Positions 8,547-18,216 of a DNA stretch of 48,056 bases are shown in pieces. The stretch comes from an uncultured Eubacteriales bacterium. Its GTDB lineage: Bacteria; Bacillota; Clostridia; Lachnospirales; Lachnospiraceae. The position numbers were made by a program, and so were the translations under genes. The notes beneath the pieces were generated by a model. The model was not told the DNA's origin. It did not search any database and saw only the letters and a list, made by a program, of their open reading frames with translations. Positions within the stretch are counted from its first letter, which is position 1, and each line of letters starts with the position of its first letter. Location: assembly GCA_900318405.1 (NCBI GenBank), contig ONKP01000022.1, positions 1-48,056 of the forward strand. Direction: 5' to 3'.

Positions 8547-9743
8547 TCAGCTCTCCAGATCGACGGTGATCCCACGATATTTGGCTACGGATGCCACATC
8601 CTTGTCGCCACGTCCCGACAGGCAGATGATCATGATCTGATCCTTACTCATCTGCGGCGCAAGCTTCATGGCATAGGCAACAGCGTGCGAACTCTCCAGT
8701 GCCGGAATGATGCCCTCTGTCCTGGACAGATATTCAAAAGCATTGACGGCCTCATCATCCGTCACAGGCACATATTCCGCGCGGCCGATGGAATGCAGGT
8801 ACGCATGCTCCGGACCGATGCCCGGGTAATCCAGACCGGCGGAAATGGAGTACACCTTGTCGATCTGGCCGTAGTCGTTCTGGCAGAAGAGGGACTTCAT
8901 CCCATGGAAGACGCCCATCTTGCCGGTGGAGATCGTCGCCGCCGTTTCGCCACTGTCAATGCCGCGGCCGGCCGCCTCGCAGCCGATCAGACGTACATTT
9001 TTGTCGGGGATAAAATTGTAGAACATGCCCATGGCGTTGGAGCCGCCACCCACGCAGGCGAGAACAGCATCCGGCAGCCGGCCTTCTTTTTCCAGGATCT
9101 GTGCGCGCGCCTCCTTCGAGATGACGGACTGGAAATCGCGGACGATCGTCGGGAACGGATGCGGGCCCATCGTCGAACCGATGACGTAATGCGTATCCTC
9201 CGTGCGGGAAGCCCACTCACGCATGGCCTCATTGACGGCATCCTTGAGTACCTGCGACCCGGAGGTCACATGGTGAACCTTTGCGCCGAGAAGCTCCATG
9301 CGGTATACGTTGAGCTTCTGCCGCTGGCAGTCCTTTTCGCCCATGAAAATCTCGCACTCCATATCCATCAGAGCGGCGACCGTAGCCGTGGCGACACCGT
9401 GCTGTCCGGCGCCGGTCTCGGCAATGACACGGGTCTTTCCCATTTTCTTCGCGAGGAGCACCTGGCCCAGGCAGTTATTGATCTTGTGCGCACCGGTGTG
9501 GTTCAGATCCTCACGCTTCAAGTAGATCTTCGCGCCGCCGAGATCCTTCGTCATCTTCTCAGCGTAGTACAGGCGGGAAGGACGCCCTGCATAATTATTC
9601 AGCAGGTCATTCAGTTCCTTATTAAAGGCCGGATCATTTTTGTAATGATTGTACGCCTCTTCCAGGTGAATCAGCTCGTTCATCAGGGTCTCGGGAACAT
9701 ACTGTCCGCCGAAATCTCCAAATCTTCCCTCAGGGTTTGTCAT
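8547..9743 (-). CDS. trpB: Tryptophan synthase beta chain
   Basis: A 398-residue PLP enzyme that condenses indole with serine to give tryptophan. The PLP lysine is K87 in [10 protein letters not shown], at the same number as in the Escherichia coli protein; the phosphate-binding GGGSNAMG loop and the [13 protein letters not shown] start are intact. The ATG overlaps the trpF stop by ATGA, so it is translationally coupled; its GAGGAGG ribosome site lies within trpF. Confidence 0.97.
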   Translation of the reverse strand: MTNPEGRFGDFGGQYVPETLMNELIHLEEAYNHYKNDPAFNKELNDLLNNYAGRPSRLYYAEKMTKDLGGAKIYLKREDLNHTGAHKINNCLGQVLLAKKMGKTRVIAETGAGQHGVATATVAALMDMECEIFMGEKDCQRQKLNVYRMELLGAKVHHVTSGSQVLKDAVNEAMREWASRTEDTHYVIGSTMGPHPFPTIVRDFQSVISKEARAQILEKEGRLPDAVLACVGGGSNAMGMFYNFIPDKNVRLIGCEAAGRGIDSGETAATISTGKMGVFHGMKSLFCQNDYGQIDKVYSISAGLDYPGIGPEHAYLHSIGRAEYVPVTDDEAVNAFEYLSRTEGIIPALESSHAVAYAMKLAPQMSKDQIMIICLSGRGDKDVASVAKYRGITVDLES

Positions 9744-10357
9744 CTCTTTCTTACCTCCTCTGCGGCTTTTCTCATTTTTTCCGGATCCTTGATCCGGTCT
9801 GTCTCCAGTCCGCTGCTCATATCCACGGCAAACGGATGAAATCTGTCGACGGCTTCACCGACGTTTTCCGGTGTCAGCCCGCCGGCCAGGAAATACTCTC
9901 TGCCGATATCGCGGATCAGCTTCCAGTCAAAGGTCTGTCCCGTTCCGGCGCCGTTATCCAGAAGGATATAGTCGGCTGCGCTGTGCTCCGCCTTCACCAG
10001 ATCGGCGGGCGTGCGCACCCTGCAGGCCTGGATCACCGGCGCGATCGTATTCTGGAACGCCATGACGTCACGGAGTTTCCGGATGTAGTATTCGCTCTCA
10101 TTTCCATGCAGCTGGACGATATCAATGATGCCCTTCTTCAGATAATCTGCGATCTTCTCGTACGGTTCATCAACGAACACGCCGACCGCGCGGATGGACG
10201 GATCCAGCATGGCCTTCAGCTCCGCTGCCTTCTCCGGCGGAATGTACCGCCAGAATCTGTCTGTGCAGATGAATCCGATGTAGTCCGGGCGGATCCGGTT
10301 CACCGCCTCAATGTCTTCCCTGCGGCGCATGCCGCAGAATTTCATCCGTGTTCCCAT
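9740..10357 (-). CDS. trpF: Phosphoribosylanthranilate isomerase
   Basis: A 205-residue TIM-barrel enzyme for the third step of tryptophan synthesis. KFCGM at residues 6-10 holds the catalytic cysteine, and [17 protein letters not shown] carries the catalytic aspartate. It is a stand-alone gene rather than fused to trpC. It starts 12 nt after the trpC stop and ends in a 4-nt overlap with trpB. An in-frame ATG four codons later is the only alternative start. Confidence 0.95.
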   Translation of the reverse strand: MGTRMKFCGMRRREDIEAVNRIRPDYIGFICTDRFWRYIPPEKAAELKAMLDPSIRAVGVFVDEPYEKIADYLKKGIIDIVQLHGNESEYYIRKLRDVMAFQNTIAPVIQACRVRTPADLVKAEHSAADYILLDNGAGTGQTFDWKLIRDIGREYFLAGGLTPENVGEAVDRFHPFAVDMSSGLETDRIKDPEKMRKAAEEVRKR

Positions 10358-10369
10358 GCTTCCTGCTCC

Positions 10370-11158
10370 CTACACGATCTGGCTGCGGAGCTCATCCAGC
10401 ATGCCCTTTTTATCGCTGCTCCGCATCAGTGTCTCGCCGATCAGCACGGCGTTCGTGCCGTTCCGATACAGCCGTGCCACATCGTCCGCTGTGCGGATTC
10501 CGCTCTCGGAGACAAAAATAATGTCATCCGGCACCATCTTCCGCAGCCGCTCCGAATTCCGGATGTCCACCGTGAAATCCTTCAGATTCCGGTTGTTGAC
10601 GCCAATGATCTTCGCCCCGGAACGGAGAGCCATCTCCACTTCCTTCTCATCATGTGCCTCCACCAGTGCGGAGAGGCCTACGCTCTCGGCGATGTTCCTG
10701 TACTCCGTCAGCTCCTGTTCATCCAGGATCGCACAGATCAGGAGCACGGCCGATGCGCCGAGTGTCCTCGCCTGCCAGATCATATACGGTGACACCGTGA
10801 AATCCTTTCGCAGGACCGGAATCGTCACATGCGCTGCGATTTCCTTCAGATACTGATCGGATCCCTGAAACCATTTGGGCTCTGTCAGACAGGAGATGGC
10901 GGATGCGCCTGCTTTCTGATAAGCCTCCGCGATCTGCAGATACGGGAAGTCCGGCGCGATCAGGCCTTTGGAAGGCGATGCCTTCTTGACCTCCGTGATA
11001 AAGCTGATGCCGGGCGCCGCCAGTGCTTTTTCAAACGGAAAACCCGTCCCGCCGCCCAGGGCTTCAGCCGCATCGCGCATCTCCTCTTCCGGTATTTTCT
11101 TTTCTGCCTCGCTCACGCGATAACGCGCGTAATCTGCAAGCTCATCAAGAATGTTCAT
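10370..11158 (-). CDS. trpC: Indole-3-glycerol phosphate synthase
   Basis: A 262-residue TIM barrel that converts CdRP to indole-3-glycerol phosphate. The signature EVKKASPSKG, the ALVEAHDEKEVE strand and NNRNLKDF are present. I chose the ATG at 11158 (MNILDELA), 7 nt after AGGAG, instead of an in-frame ATG at 11200 with no ribosome site. A 169-bp gap to trpD upstream holds short palindromes (AAGCT/AGCTT near 11210, CACAGCTGTG near 11255) but nothing I can name. Confidence 0.95.
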   Translation of the reverse strand: MNILDELADYARYRVSEAEKKIPEEEMRDAAEALGGGTGFPFEKALAAPGISFITEVKKASPSKGLIAPDFPYLQIAEAYQKAGASAISCLTEPKWFQGSDQYLKEIAAHVTIPVLRKDFTVSPYMIWQARTLGASAVLLICAILDEQELTEYRNIAESVGLSALVEAHDEKEVEMALRSGAKIIGVNNRNLKDFTVDIRNSERLRKMVPDDIIFVSESGIRTADDVARLYRNGTNAVLIGETLMRSSDKKGMLDELRSQIV

Positions 11159-11327
11159 GTCTGCTGTCTCCTGTACGTGATTCCGCAAATACTGGTTCAT
11201 AAATAAAGCTTATCAGCTTTTATCCGTTAGCTGCATTTTCTGTATGATACGTCACAGCTGTGAAAACGTTGTGTCATCTGCTGAAGCTCTGTGTCAGTTG
11301 TGTACATTACATCAGTTGCAGGAAAGT

Positions 11328-12350
11328 TCAGCGATTCGAAGCCTCAATGTACTCTTTCATTTTCTTAGCTGCCGCGCCGCTGTCGATGAGTTTCCCGGCC
11401 TTCTTCACGCCGTCGGCGATCGTCTCCGCAGCGCCGGCCACATAGAGGGCCGCACCGGCGTTCAGCATGACAATATTTTTCTTCGTGCCGCCGATCGTGC
11501 CGTCGAGAATGCCTTTGGTGATCTCCGCGTTCTCCTCGGGTGTTCCGCCGACGATCTCGCTCTTCTCACCGCGCGTCAGGCCGAAATCCTCCGGACTGAT
11601 CACCGTCGTCCTGTAATATCCGTTGCGGAGCTCGCAGACGGTCGTCGGTGCGGAAGCTGAGATCTCATCCATTTTGTCCTGTCCGTAGACAACCAGCGCT
11701 CTCTTCACGCCGAGCTTGTCGAGAACCTTGGCGATCGGCTCGACGAGGTATTCGTCGTAAACACCGAGCAGGAAATATTCCGGATTGGCCGGGTTCGTGA
11801 GCGGTCCGAGGATATTGAAAACGGTCCGGAAACCGAGCTCTTTGCGGATCGGTCCCACATATTTCATGGCCGCGTGATATTTCTGTGCGAACAGGAAGCA
11901 CATGCCGACATCCTGCAGCATGGAAAGTGCCTTCTCAGGATCCTGCACGATATTGACACCGAGCGCTTCCTGGCAGTCTGCCGTTCCGGAGCTGGAGGAT
12001 GCCGCCCGGTTGCCGTGCTTGGCAACCTTAACGCCCGCCGACGCGATCACGAAGGCTGAGGTCGTGGAAATGTTGAAGGAATGAGAACCGTCTCCGCCGG
12101 TACCCACGATCTCGAGGACTTCCATGCCCGGATGCTTCACCGGTGTCGCCTGCTCCCGCATGGCCTTTGCACATCCGGAAATCTCATCGATCGTCTCGGC
12201 CTTTGTCGACTTGGTAGTGAGAGCAGCCAGAAACGCCGCATTCTGCGTAGCTGTCGTCTGGCCGGTCATGATCTCTTTCATCACCTGATAAGCTTCATCA
12301 TATGTCAGGTCACCCTTGTTTACGATCTTTACAATGGCTTCTTTAATCAT
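11328..12350 (-). CDS. trpD: Anthranilate phosphoribosyltransferase
   Basis: A 340-residue enzyme that adds phosphoribose from PRPP to anthranilate. The PRPP-binding [14 protein letters not shown] motif sits at residues 83-96, and [15 protein letters not shown] follows, both diagnostic. AAAGGAG precedes the ATG. A perfect 14-bp palindrome (CCGGCATATGCCGG, 12367-12380) lies 17 bp upstream of the start; its role is unknown. The gap to trpG is 149 bp. Confidence 0.96.
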   Translation of the reverse strand: MIKEAIVKIVNKGDLTYDEAYQVMKEIMTGQTTATQNAAFLAALTTKSTKAETIDEISGCAKAMREQATPVKHPGMEVLEIVGTGGDGSHSFNISTTSAFVIASAGVKVAKHGNRAASSSSGTADCQEALGVNIVQDPEKALSMLQDVGMCFLFAQKYHAAMKYVGPIRKELGFRTVFNILGPLTNPANPEYFLLGVYDEYLVEPIAKVLDKLGVKRALVVYGQDKMDEISASAPTTVCELRNGYYRTTVISPEDFGLTRGEKSEIVGGTPEENAEITKGILDGTIGGTKKNIVMLNAGAALYVAGAAETIADGVKKAGKLIDSGAAAKKMKEYIEASNR

Positions 12351-12499
12351 GGTAAAACTCCTTTCGCCGGCATATGCCGGAATATTTGTCTGTTCATCCG
12401 ATCTGCTTCTTCAGGCAGCCCATCAATTCTGGTATCACAGGCCGACACTTCTTTTCGTTTGCTGAGTGCATCCTCAGCCCTGTAATTCTGATAAACGCT

Positions 12500-13084
12500 T
12501 CAGCTCTCCAGCAGCCCTGCGATATGCAGGAAGTTGGTCAGTATCTGTTTTCCATCCGGTGTCATGATGGATTCCGGATGGAACTGAAGTCCGTAAATTT
12601 TCTTCTCATCATTTCCGACGGCCATCACCTCGCCGTCATCGGATTCCGCGATCTCCTTCAGATCCGGCGGCAGCGTGCTGCTCTTCACCGCGAGGGAGTG
12701 ATAGCGTCCGGCTTTGATCTCCGGTTTCATTCCTTTAAAAAGAGGACTTGTGGTATCCAGTTTTACCTCTGACTGCATGCCGTGCATCAGATGAGCTGCG
12801 TACGTGACAGTCGCGCCGGAGGCTTCGCAGATGGCCTGATGGCCGAGGCATACGCCGAACAGCGGGATCTCGCCGCCGAACGTCCGCACCGCATCCTCGC
12901 AGACACCGGCATCCGCCGGACGGCCGGGGCCCGGGGAGAGGATAATGCACGACGGGTGCATCGCACGGATCTCTTCGATTGTTTTTTCATCGTTCCGTAT
13001 GACCGTGATGTCCGGATCCAGCGATCCGATCAGCTGATACAGGTTAAAGGAAAAGCTGTCGTAATTATCGATCAGAAGAATCAT
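12500..13084 (-). CDS. trpG: Anthranilate synthase component II (glutamine amidotransferase)
   Basis: A 194-residue class I amidotransferase that supplies ammonia to TrpE. The nucleophile is C79 in FGVCLGHQAI and the His-Glu pair is in QFHPESIMT. It is not fused to trpD. Its ATG overlaps the trpE stop by 4 nt (13081-13084), giving coupled, equimolar production of the two subunits. PabA, its folate-pathway relative, is indistinguishable by motif, but the context fixes TrpG. Confidence 0.95.
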   Translation of the reverse strand: MILLIDNYDSFSFNLYQLIGSLDPDITVIRNDEKTIEEIRAMHPSCIILSPGPGRPADAGVCEDAVRTFGGEIPLFGVCLGHQAICEASGATVTYAAHLMHGMQSEVKLDTTSPLFKGMKPEIKAGRYHSLAVKSSTLPPDLKEIAESDDGEVMAVGNDEKKIYGLQFHPESIMTPDGKQILTNFLHIAGLLES

Positions 13085-14556
13085 TCGTCTGCCTCCTCTG
13101 CCTGATGCAGTGCCTCAACAACGGCCTTCGCCTTGTTGATGCATTCCTGATACTCTCTCTCCGGCACGCTGTCCGCGACAATGCCTGCGCCCGACCGTAC
13201 AAACACCTTTCCGTTTCGCTTGAAGGCCAGCCGGATGGCGATGCACACATCGAGGTTACCGGTGAAGTCGATGTAACCGATGGCGCCGCCGTAGATCCCG
13301 CGGTGATCATTCTCCATCTCGTTGATCAGCTCGCAGGCCCTGAACTTGGGTGCGCCGGAAAGCGTTCCGGCCGGCAGTACGGAGTCCACGGCATCGATGG
13401 CATCCTTGTCGTCCCGGAGGATTCCCTTCACCTCGGAGCCGATGTGCATGACGTGCGAGTAACGAAGGATGTCCATGTATCGCTCTACTTCCACGGATCC
13501 GAATCTGCAGAGCCTGCCGAGATCATTTCTTCCCAGATCAACCAGCATGTTGTGCTCCGCGCATTCCTTTTTGTCCTTCAGGAGTCCGTCACTGAGCGCC
13601 TGATCCTCCTCCGGCGTATTGCCTCTCGGCCTCGTGCCCGCCAGCGGAAATGTGCGGATCTCGCGGTTCTGGACCTTCACCAGCGTCTCCGGCGAAGCAC
13701 CCGCGATCTCCACATCATCGCCCGAGAAGTAAAACATATACGGCGACGGATTCGTGGTCCTGAGCACGCGGTAGGTATCGAGCAGGCTTCCCTCGTACGG
13801 AGCGATCATCGGATTGGAGAACACCAGCTGAAAAATATCGCCCTCGCGGATGTAGTGTTTGATCTTCTCCACTCTCCTGCAATACTCTTCTTTCGAGAAT
13901 GCTGGCTTCAGTTCCCCGAGCAGATGTCCCTTCTTCACCTGCTTCGGTTTTCCGAAGCGCACCAGATTTTCCATCTCGTTCAGCGTCAGGATCGCTTTGT
14001 TGTACTCCGTCTCGAGATCGTCTGTATGGATGTTCGCGATCAGGATGATCTTCTGATGGAAATTATCATAGGCGATCAGCTTGTCGAAGAGCATCAGGTT
14101 GACGTCATCGAATTTTTCCTCATCCGGTGCATCGAGTTTCAGCGTCGGCTCCCCGTACTGGATGTAATCGTAGGAAAAATAACCGACCAGTCCGGAGGTA
14201 AGTGTCGGCATGCCTTCGATGCGCGGCGACCTGTTTTCATTCACCACCTGACGGATATAGATGCCGGGGTGATCGGTGTGCTGCGTGATCCTGCTGCCGC
14301 CGGTAACAACGGTGAGTTCATGATTTTTGCAGGAGATCTCGAGGGACGGATCATAGCCGAGAAATGTATATCGGCCCCACTGCCGGCTGTCCTCAACGGA
14401 TTCAAGCAGGAAACAGTGGCTGCTCACATTCTGCAGCGCACGTAGTGTTTCCACAGGAGTCCTGATGTCGGCAAAGATTTCGCGGGTGACAGGGATGCGT
14501 CTGTAATCGCCTGTCGCGGCAACTTTCTGTACTTCTTCCAGGGTTGTGTTCTTCAT
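13081..14556 (-). CDS. trpE: Anthranilate synthase component I
   Basis: A 491-residue chorismate-utilising enzyme, first step of the tryptophan pathway. The feedback motif LLES (residues 50-53) is present, so tryptophan inhibition is expected. Chorismate-domain motifs GASPETLVK, FPLAGTRPRG, VDLGRNDLGR and YGGAIGYIDF are intact. The start is the ATG at 14556 after AAAGGAG; the reading frame is open further upstream, but that part lies in the T-box leader. First gene of the trp operon. Confidence 0.96.
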   Translation of the reverse strand: MKNTTLEEVQKVAATGDYRRIPVTREIFADIRTPVETLRALQNVSSHCFLLESVEDSRQWGRYTFLGYDPSLEISCKNHELTVVTGGSRITQHTDHPGIYIRQVVNENRSPRIEGMPTLTSGLVGYFSYDYIQYGEPTLKLDAPDEEKFDDVNLMLFDKLIAYDNFHQKIILIANIHTDDLETEYNKAILTLNEMENLVRFGKPKQVKKGHLLGELKPAFSKEEYCRRVEKIKHYIREGDIFQLVFSNPMIAPYEGSLLDTYRVLRTTNPSPYMFYFSGDDVEIAGASPETLVKVQNREIRTFPLAGTRPRGNTPEEDQALSDGLLKDKKECAEHNMLVDLGRNDLGRLCRFGSVEVERYMDILRYSHVMHIGSEVKGILRDDKDAIDAVDSVLPAGTLSGAPKFRACELINEMENDHRGIYGGAIGYIDFTGNLDVCIAIRLAFKRNGKVFVRSGAGIVADSVPEREYQECINKAKAVVEALHQAEEADE

Positions 14557-14609
14557 TTGCTCTCCTTTCCAGATTGAGGATGGTGTGCAAGTCCGACTTC
14601 GCCGGACAC

Positions 14610-14653
14610 AAAAATACCCTTGACAGAAAAACAATCTGATTTTCTGTCAAGGG
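14610..14653 (-). terminator. T-box-controlled attenuator terminator before trpE
   Basis: On the minus strand a 14-bp perfect stem (CCCTTGACAGAAAA with TTTTCTGTCAAGGG) is followed by TATTTTT. It lies between the T-box sequence and trpE, where the T-box mechanism forms a terminator when charged tRNA-Trp is abundant. A second small hairpin GTCCG/CGGAC follows at 14591-14606. Confidence 0.93.
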
Positions 14654-14900
14654 CGAGTCTTCAATAAAACCCGTGGTGCCACCTTGATTCATGCAGATGC
14701 ACGCACTTATGAGATACCATCATATCTCCGGCAGGATAACGGATGCCTTCCGTCACGTATACTTGAACCAGATATTTACCGGTTCGTTCCCCATGCCCTC
14801 TGTGGTCCATTTGCGGATATGCATACTGCCCGGCTCTCACCTGCCCGGACTCTCTGGGAGCGCTCTGTCCGCTTTATCTCCACTTCATCGGTTTGTTGTA
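14610..14900 (-). promoter_or_regulatory. Tryptophan T-box riboswitch leader
   Basis: On the minus strand AAGGTGGCACCACGGG (T-box sequence, core at 14675-14685) precedes the terminator, and about 200 nt of structured Stem I sequence lies upstream. A TGG codon at 14807-14809 in the context AAATGGACC fits the Stem I specifier loop, matching tRNA-Trp and the trp genes downstream. Uncharged tRNA-Trp would pair with the T-box bulge and let transcription enter trpE. Confidence 0.92.
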
Positions 14901-14906
14901 TATTCA

Positions 14907-14936
14907 ATTTTGTTATCCACATTAAAGCACTGTCAA
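14907..14936 (-). promoter_or_regulatory. Promoter of the trp operon
   Basis: A perfect TTGACA on the minus strand at 14931-14936. The best -10 is CAAAAT at 14907-14912 with an 18-base spacer (4/6 match), so the -35 is firm and the -10 tentative. The inferred start near 14900 agrees with the 5' edge of the T-box. Confidence 0.55.
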
Positions 14937-15110
14937 AAGTGGCTGTCAAGCCACTATTTTCGCAATTTTCATTCTTTGAGGTATATAGGATTTCCGGATA
15001 AAAGATGCTTGTATCTCTGAATTGATCTTTGCAATGTTATCGCTATTTTTATCACAATGCGTTCGGAACGAATGCCTGTTTACGCGGAACAGAAACCATA
15101 ATTTTGCATA

Positions 15111-15151
15111 AAAAAAATACCAGAACCCCTCTGATACATGGAATTCTGGTA
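15111..15151 (-). terminator. Intrinsic terminator of the three-gene unknown operon
   Basis: On the minus strand TACCAGAA and TTCTGGTA (15118-15151) pair and are followed by a run of seven or eight T. It lies 46 bp after the stop of the TPR gene and closes that operon before the divergently regulated trp leader region. Confidence 0.85.
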
Positions 15152-15196
15152 CTTCGTTGTTAGTATTATGGATAAAAATGCTGAAATGAAAAGCCG

Positions 15197-16975
15197 TCAG
15201 GGTGCTGTCTGCCGGTGGTAGTCACGCACCCAGGTATTCAGTGCTTCATCGATATTCGCCGGTGTTTTTTTTACCGGGATGTTCTCCACGCTGCTCACGA
15301 TCTCTGCCCTGGTAACAGTATCGGTTCCAAGTCTGTCCGCCAGATCGTCAAATGCCTCCCTGCCGCGGCTGATCAGCACGCAGCACAGATAGTCACGGAG
15401 GATTTCATTAGAACGCAAAAGATTATACGCTCTTTTCATGCATCCGCAGGCTTCGTCAAACTGGAAAAGTCTGGCATACGCCACGCCCATGTTGTGCCAC
15501 ACAGCGCCGCAGAGTACGGCTGTACGATCATCAGCAGCCATACTGTCTTCCTGCGCATCATCTGCAGTCACAGTATCTGTGTTCAGATCGTATGCTGTTC
15601 CCGCATTCTCCGTCTTACTGTCCGGCTCATTGTCCACACCTGCCCTGTCTGTGTCTGCGCTGTCTCCGTCTGTTGCAGCGTCGGCACTTTCCGTCTTTAT
15701 GTCTGATGTGATACCCGTGCTTTCTGCCATGGCCGCTGACGACGCAGTTTCCTCTGTTGCTGAACCATCAGCCGTAATCTCTGTCATTCCCTGCGCATCC
15801 GGGTCAGCATCTTCTTCTGCAGTTGTTCTTTCAGAGGATTCTTCACCTGCAGTATTTTCTTCTGCGGATATTTCTATCGCAGCATCCACTGCGGACACCT
15901 CATCGGCATTCGCATTATCCGCTGTCAGATCTGACGCTGTTTCATTCACCGCTGCATCTGAATTCGTACCTGCAGGGCCCGATACTTCGTTCTCTGTATT
16001 TTCCGATGTCGTACCAGCTGCCACAATGTCTGTATCTGTTTCGGTTTCTTTAGCCACTGTATCCACTGCTGCATCCATACCTGCGGAGTCCGATACTTCT
16101 GCGCCCATACCTGTGGGGTCCGAACCTTCTGCTTCTGTATCCGAAACTGCTGTATCCGCAGCTGTCGCATCCGTAGCTGTCGGACCGGCGGCTTCTGCTT
16201 TCTCTGCCGATGTATCCGCATCTGTTGTCCTCTCAGCTGTCATGTCAGCAGTTCCCGTATCTGTCTCAGATTTACCGGAAACAGTTTCCATGTACGGCTT
16301 CAGGCGGCCCTCTTCTTCCTCATCCCGGAGGATACGCTTGTAGATCTGCAGTGCCCGGGTGTACTTCTCATAACCAATGAGCGTGTCGGCGCGGCGCTTC
16401 ATGCGTTCGCCGGCGGACATACGGCGGAGTCCGGCAATCTCCTCCCGGAAGGCCTGACGGTCCGGCACGTAGATCCAGCTGATCTCCGCGTTGAGCACAT
16501 AGATCAGACGGCTGAGCACGCTGCCGCTGTCCGATTCGCTCTCCTTTTCCGTTTTGCTCTCTGTTCTGTTCTCTGTTTTGTTCTCTGTTATGCTCTCTGT
16601 TCTGTTCTCTGTTTTGTTTTCTGCTTTGCTTTCCGTTCTGCCTTCTGCTGCACGCTCCGCTTCAGCTTCCGCACTGTCCTGCTTCCCATTGACCCCGTCA
16701 ATGCCGGCGATGAAGGCTTTCTCGTCAGCAGGCTCGTCTTCCTCACGCCCGCTGCTCATGATGCGGTCCATCCGGTCCGCCAGATCGGGAAGCTGCAGCT
16801 CTCCGCGGATCCAGTCCGTCAGCGTCGTATCGAAAAAGGCATCGTCCACGAGCGCAAGATTGTGGTCCACAAACCAGCACAGCTCCTCAATGGAGTAGAG
16901 ATAGCGGTTGATATCCTCGATATAATACGGCTCATCCGCCCGCTTTACCTGGCAGAGAATAATTTTGCTGCTCAT
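15197..16975 (-). CDS. TPR-like protein with long acidic low-complexity insert, unknown function
   Basis: A 592-residue cytoplasmic protein I cannot assign. By eye: a conserved-looking N-terminal domain (1-75, MSSKIILCQVKRADEPYYIE); a Lys/Thr/Glu/Asn/Arg repeat (about 113-147, units like KTENRTES) encoded by short tandem DNA repeats; a helical segment (150-225); a very acidic Ala/Thr/Asp/Glu/Ser-rich disordered stretch (235-480); and a C-terminal TPR-like helical pair (VWHNMGVAYARLFQFDEACGCMKRAY). The start is the ATG at 16975, with GGAGGG in the end of the upstream gene and only 4 nt between that stop and this start. Third and last gene of an operon with the Hsp70-like and giant proteins, so it probably acts with them. 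Confidence 0.75.
   Translation of the reverse strand: MSSKIILCQVKRADEPYYIEDINRYLYSIEELCWFVDHNLALVDDAFFDTTLTDWIRGELQLPDLADRMDRIMSSGREEDEPADEKAFIAGIDGVNGKQDSAEAEAERAAEGRTESKAENKTENRTESITENKTENRTESKTEKESESDSGSVLSRLIYVLNAEISWIYVPDRQAFREEIAGLRRMSAGERMKRRADTLIGYEKYTRALQIYKRILRDEEEEGRLKPYMETVSGKSETDTGTADMTAERTTDADTSAEKAEAAGPTATDATAADTAVSDTEAEGSDPTGMGAEVSDSAGMDAAVDTVAKETETDTDIVAAGTTSENTENEVSGPAGTNSDAAVNETASDLTADNANADEVSAVDAAIEISAEENTAGEESSERTTAEEDADPDAQGMTEITADGSATEETASSAAMAESTGITSDIKTESADAATDGDSADTDRAGVDNEPDSKTENAGTAYDLNTDTVTADDAQEDSMAADDRTAVLCGAVWHNMGVAYARLFQFDEACGCMKRAYNLLRSNEILRDYLCCVLISRGREAFDDLADRLGTDTVTRAEIVSSVENIPVKKTPANIDEALNTWVRDYHRQTAP
16547..16639 (-). repeat. Short tandem coding repeat
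   Basis: Degenerate 12- to 15-bp units (plus strand: variants of TTCTCTGTTTTG) encode alternating KTENRTES-type residues inside the TPR protein. Such arrays are prone to length change by slippage. Confidence 0.7.
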
Positions 16976-16979
16976 GCTT

Positions 16980-18158
16980 TCAGCCCTCCAGAACTTCCTT
17001 CCACACCTGTCCGCCCGACGGATACAGATCACCGAAACCGAGATCCTCCGCCTCGATCACACAGCGTCCCGGCGCTTCATAGGTCACGTGCAGACCGATG
17101 CGCGTCGTTCCCACCGGACGTTTCGACTGATCCAGATCCGTCAGCTCCATGCGCACCAGCGAAGCGGCGGATGAACCCATGGCGCTGACCTGAAACGTCA
17201 GAACCGGCTCACCCTCCAGGATGCACTCGCATTTTTTATCGACTTCATACCAGCTCACACCTGCCGTCACCAGCGGATAATAGGTCTCCTGGCCCTGAAT
17301 GATCATCTGCATGCCCAGATTGGTGCGGACCATATCTCTGCCGATGTAGAGATAGTCCTGCAGACGCTTTTTCAGCGTTTTTTCCCGTGCCGCACAGCAG
17401 GCGCCGCGCGCATACAGATTGTCGACAATGAAAGCCTTGCGGCCGCCGCGCAGCAGCAGGGAAGTCGACTTCACCGCCCAGCTTCTGTCAAAGGTCTCAC
17501 CCTGCAGGAACACCGATGTATAGATATTCTGCCTGAGGGAAGCCTGGATCATATTGCTGAACTGTTCATCCCAGCTGTCCGCTTCTCCCCGCAGCGTGAT
17601 GGTGACGCCCTCTTCGCAGGTCACGGAGACGGGCCGCGTCTGCCGGTTGAGAGAAAGCGATGTGAACGTGATACGTTTCCCATCGAAATCAAAAAATCCG
17701 ACGCTCCGGTTCCAGAGCTCTTCTTTCTGGTACAGCGTATAGTAATAAAAGCTCTCGTCGTAGTCCTGCAGAAATCCCTTTCCGTCACCGAGATCAAGCT
17801 CCCGGAATACGATTCTGATAGCAGAGACGATCGGGCGTGTGAGATGCGGCACCGTGATCGTCAGCCCTGTGATCTGGTTCCCCGTATCCGTGCCCAGCGT
17901 GGCCAGCGCCTTCTTCAGGATCTCTGCCGTCTGGAGTCCCAGCTCCTCCGTGCGCGTCTCCCGCTCGCTGAATGGCGTGTCGTCATCGTAGTCCATCTCA
18001 TCCAGTTCTTCCAGAATGTCGCGGAATGACGCCGTTTCATTGCCGATCTTCAGCGGTGCCGTCACCGTGTTGTCCGTTGCCTGCTCGTAATAGCAGATCT
18101 GCGGATGTTCACCGTTCAGATCTATGCCGACATTCAGTCTTCGCTCTGCATTACTCAT
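16980..18158 (-). CDS. Hsp70/actin-fold-like protein of unknown function (DUF5716-like)
   Basis: A 392-residue protein that opens like an ASKHA ATPase: VGIDLN (10-15, phosphate-1-like), LTITVPHL (connect-like), SVGFFDFDGKRITFTS (phosphate-2-like), and VDNLYARGACCAARE, resembling the DnaK adenosine-side helix. Residues after about 290 look like a beta-rich C-terminal domain. The catalytic residues of true Hsp70s are not all recognisable, so it may bind but not hydrolyse nucleotide. From memory it fits the clostridial family catalogued as DUF5716, adjacent to DUF5717; I could not check. It ends 4 nt before the TPR gene and starts 58 nt after the giant protein gene. Confidence 0.75.
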   Translation of the reverse strand: MSNAERRLNVGIDLNGEHPQICYYEQATDNTVTAPLKIGNETASFRDILEELDEMDYDDDTPFSERETRTEELGLQTAEILKKALATLGTDTGNQITGLTITVPHLTRPIVSAIRIVFRELDLGDGKGFLQDYDESFYYYTLYQKEELWNRSVGFFDFDGKRITFTSLSLNRQTRPVSVTCEEGVTITLRGEADSWDEQFSNMIQASLRQNIYTSVFLQGETFDRSWAVKSTSLLLRGGRKAFIVDNLYARGACCAAREKTLKKRLQDYLYIGRDMVRTNLGMQMIIQGQETYYPLVTAGVSWYEVDKKCECILEGEPVLTFQVSAMGSSAASLVRMELTDLDQSKRPVGTTRIGLHVTYEAPGRCVIEAEDLGFGDLYPSGGQVWKEVLEG

Positions 18159-18216
18159 CCGAAACTCCTATGCAATCCTGTAAACTCTGTTATCTGCTGC
18201 AGCAATCACGTATCCG

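Noticed and set aside
8274-9839. A 521-codon open frame on the plus strand over trpB/trpA
   Set aside because: It lies antisense to clearly coding trp genes; composition is Arg/His-rich as expected from the complement of GC-rich codons, and it lacks a ribosome site.
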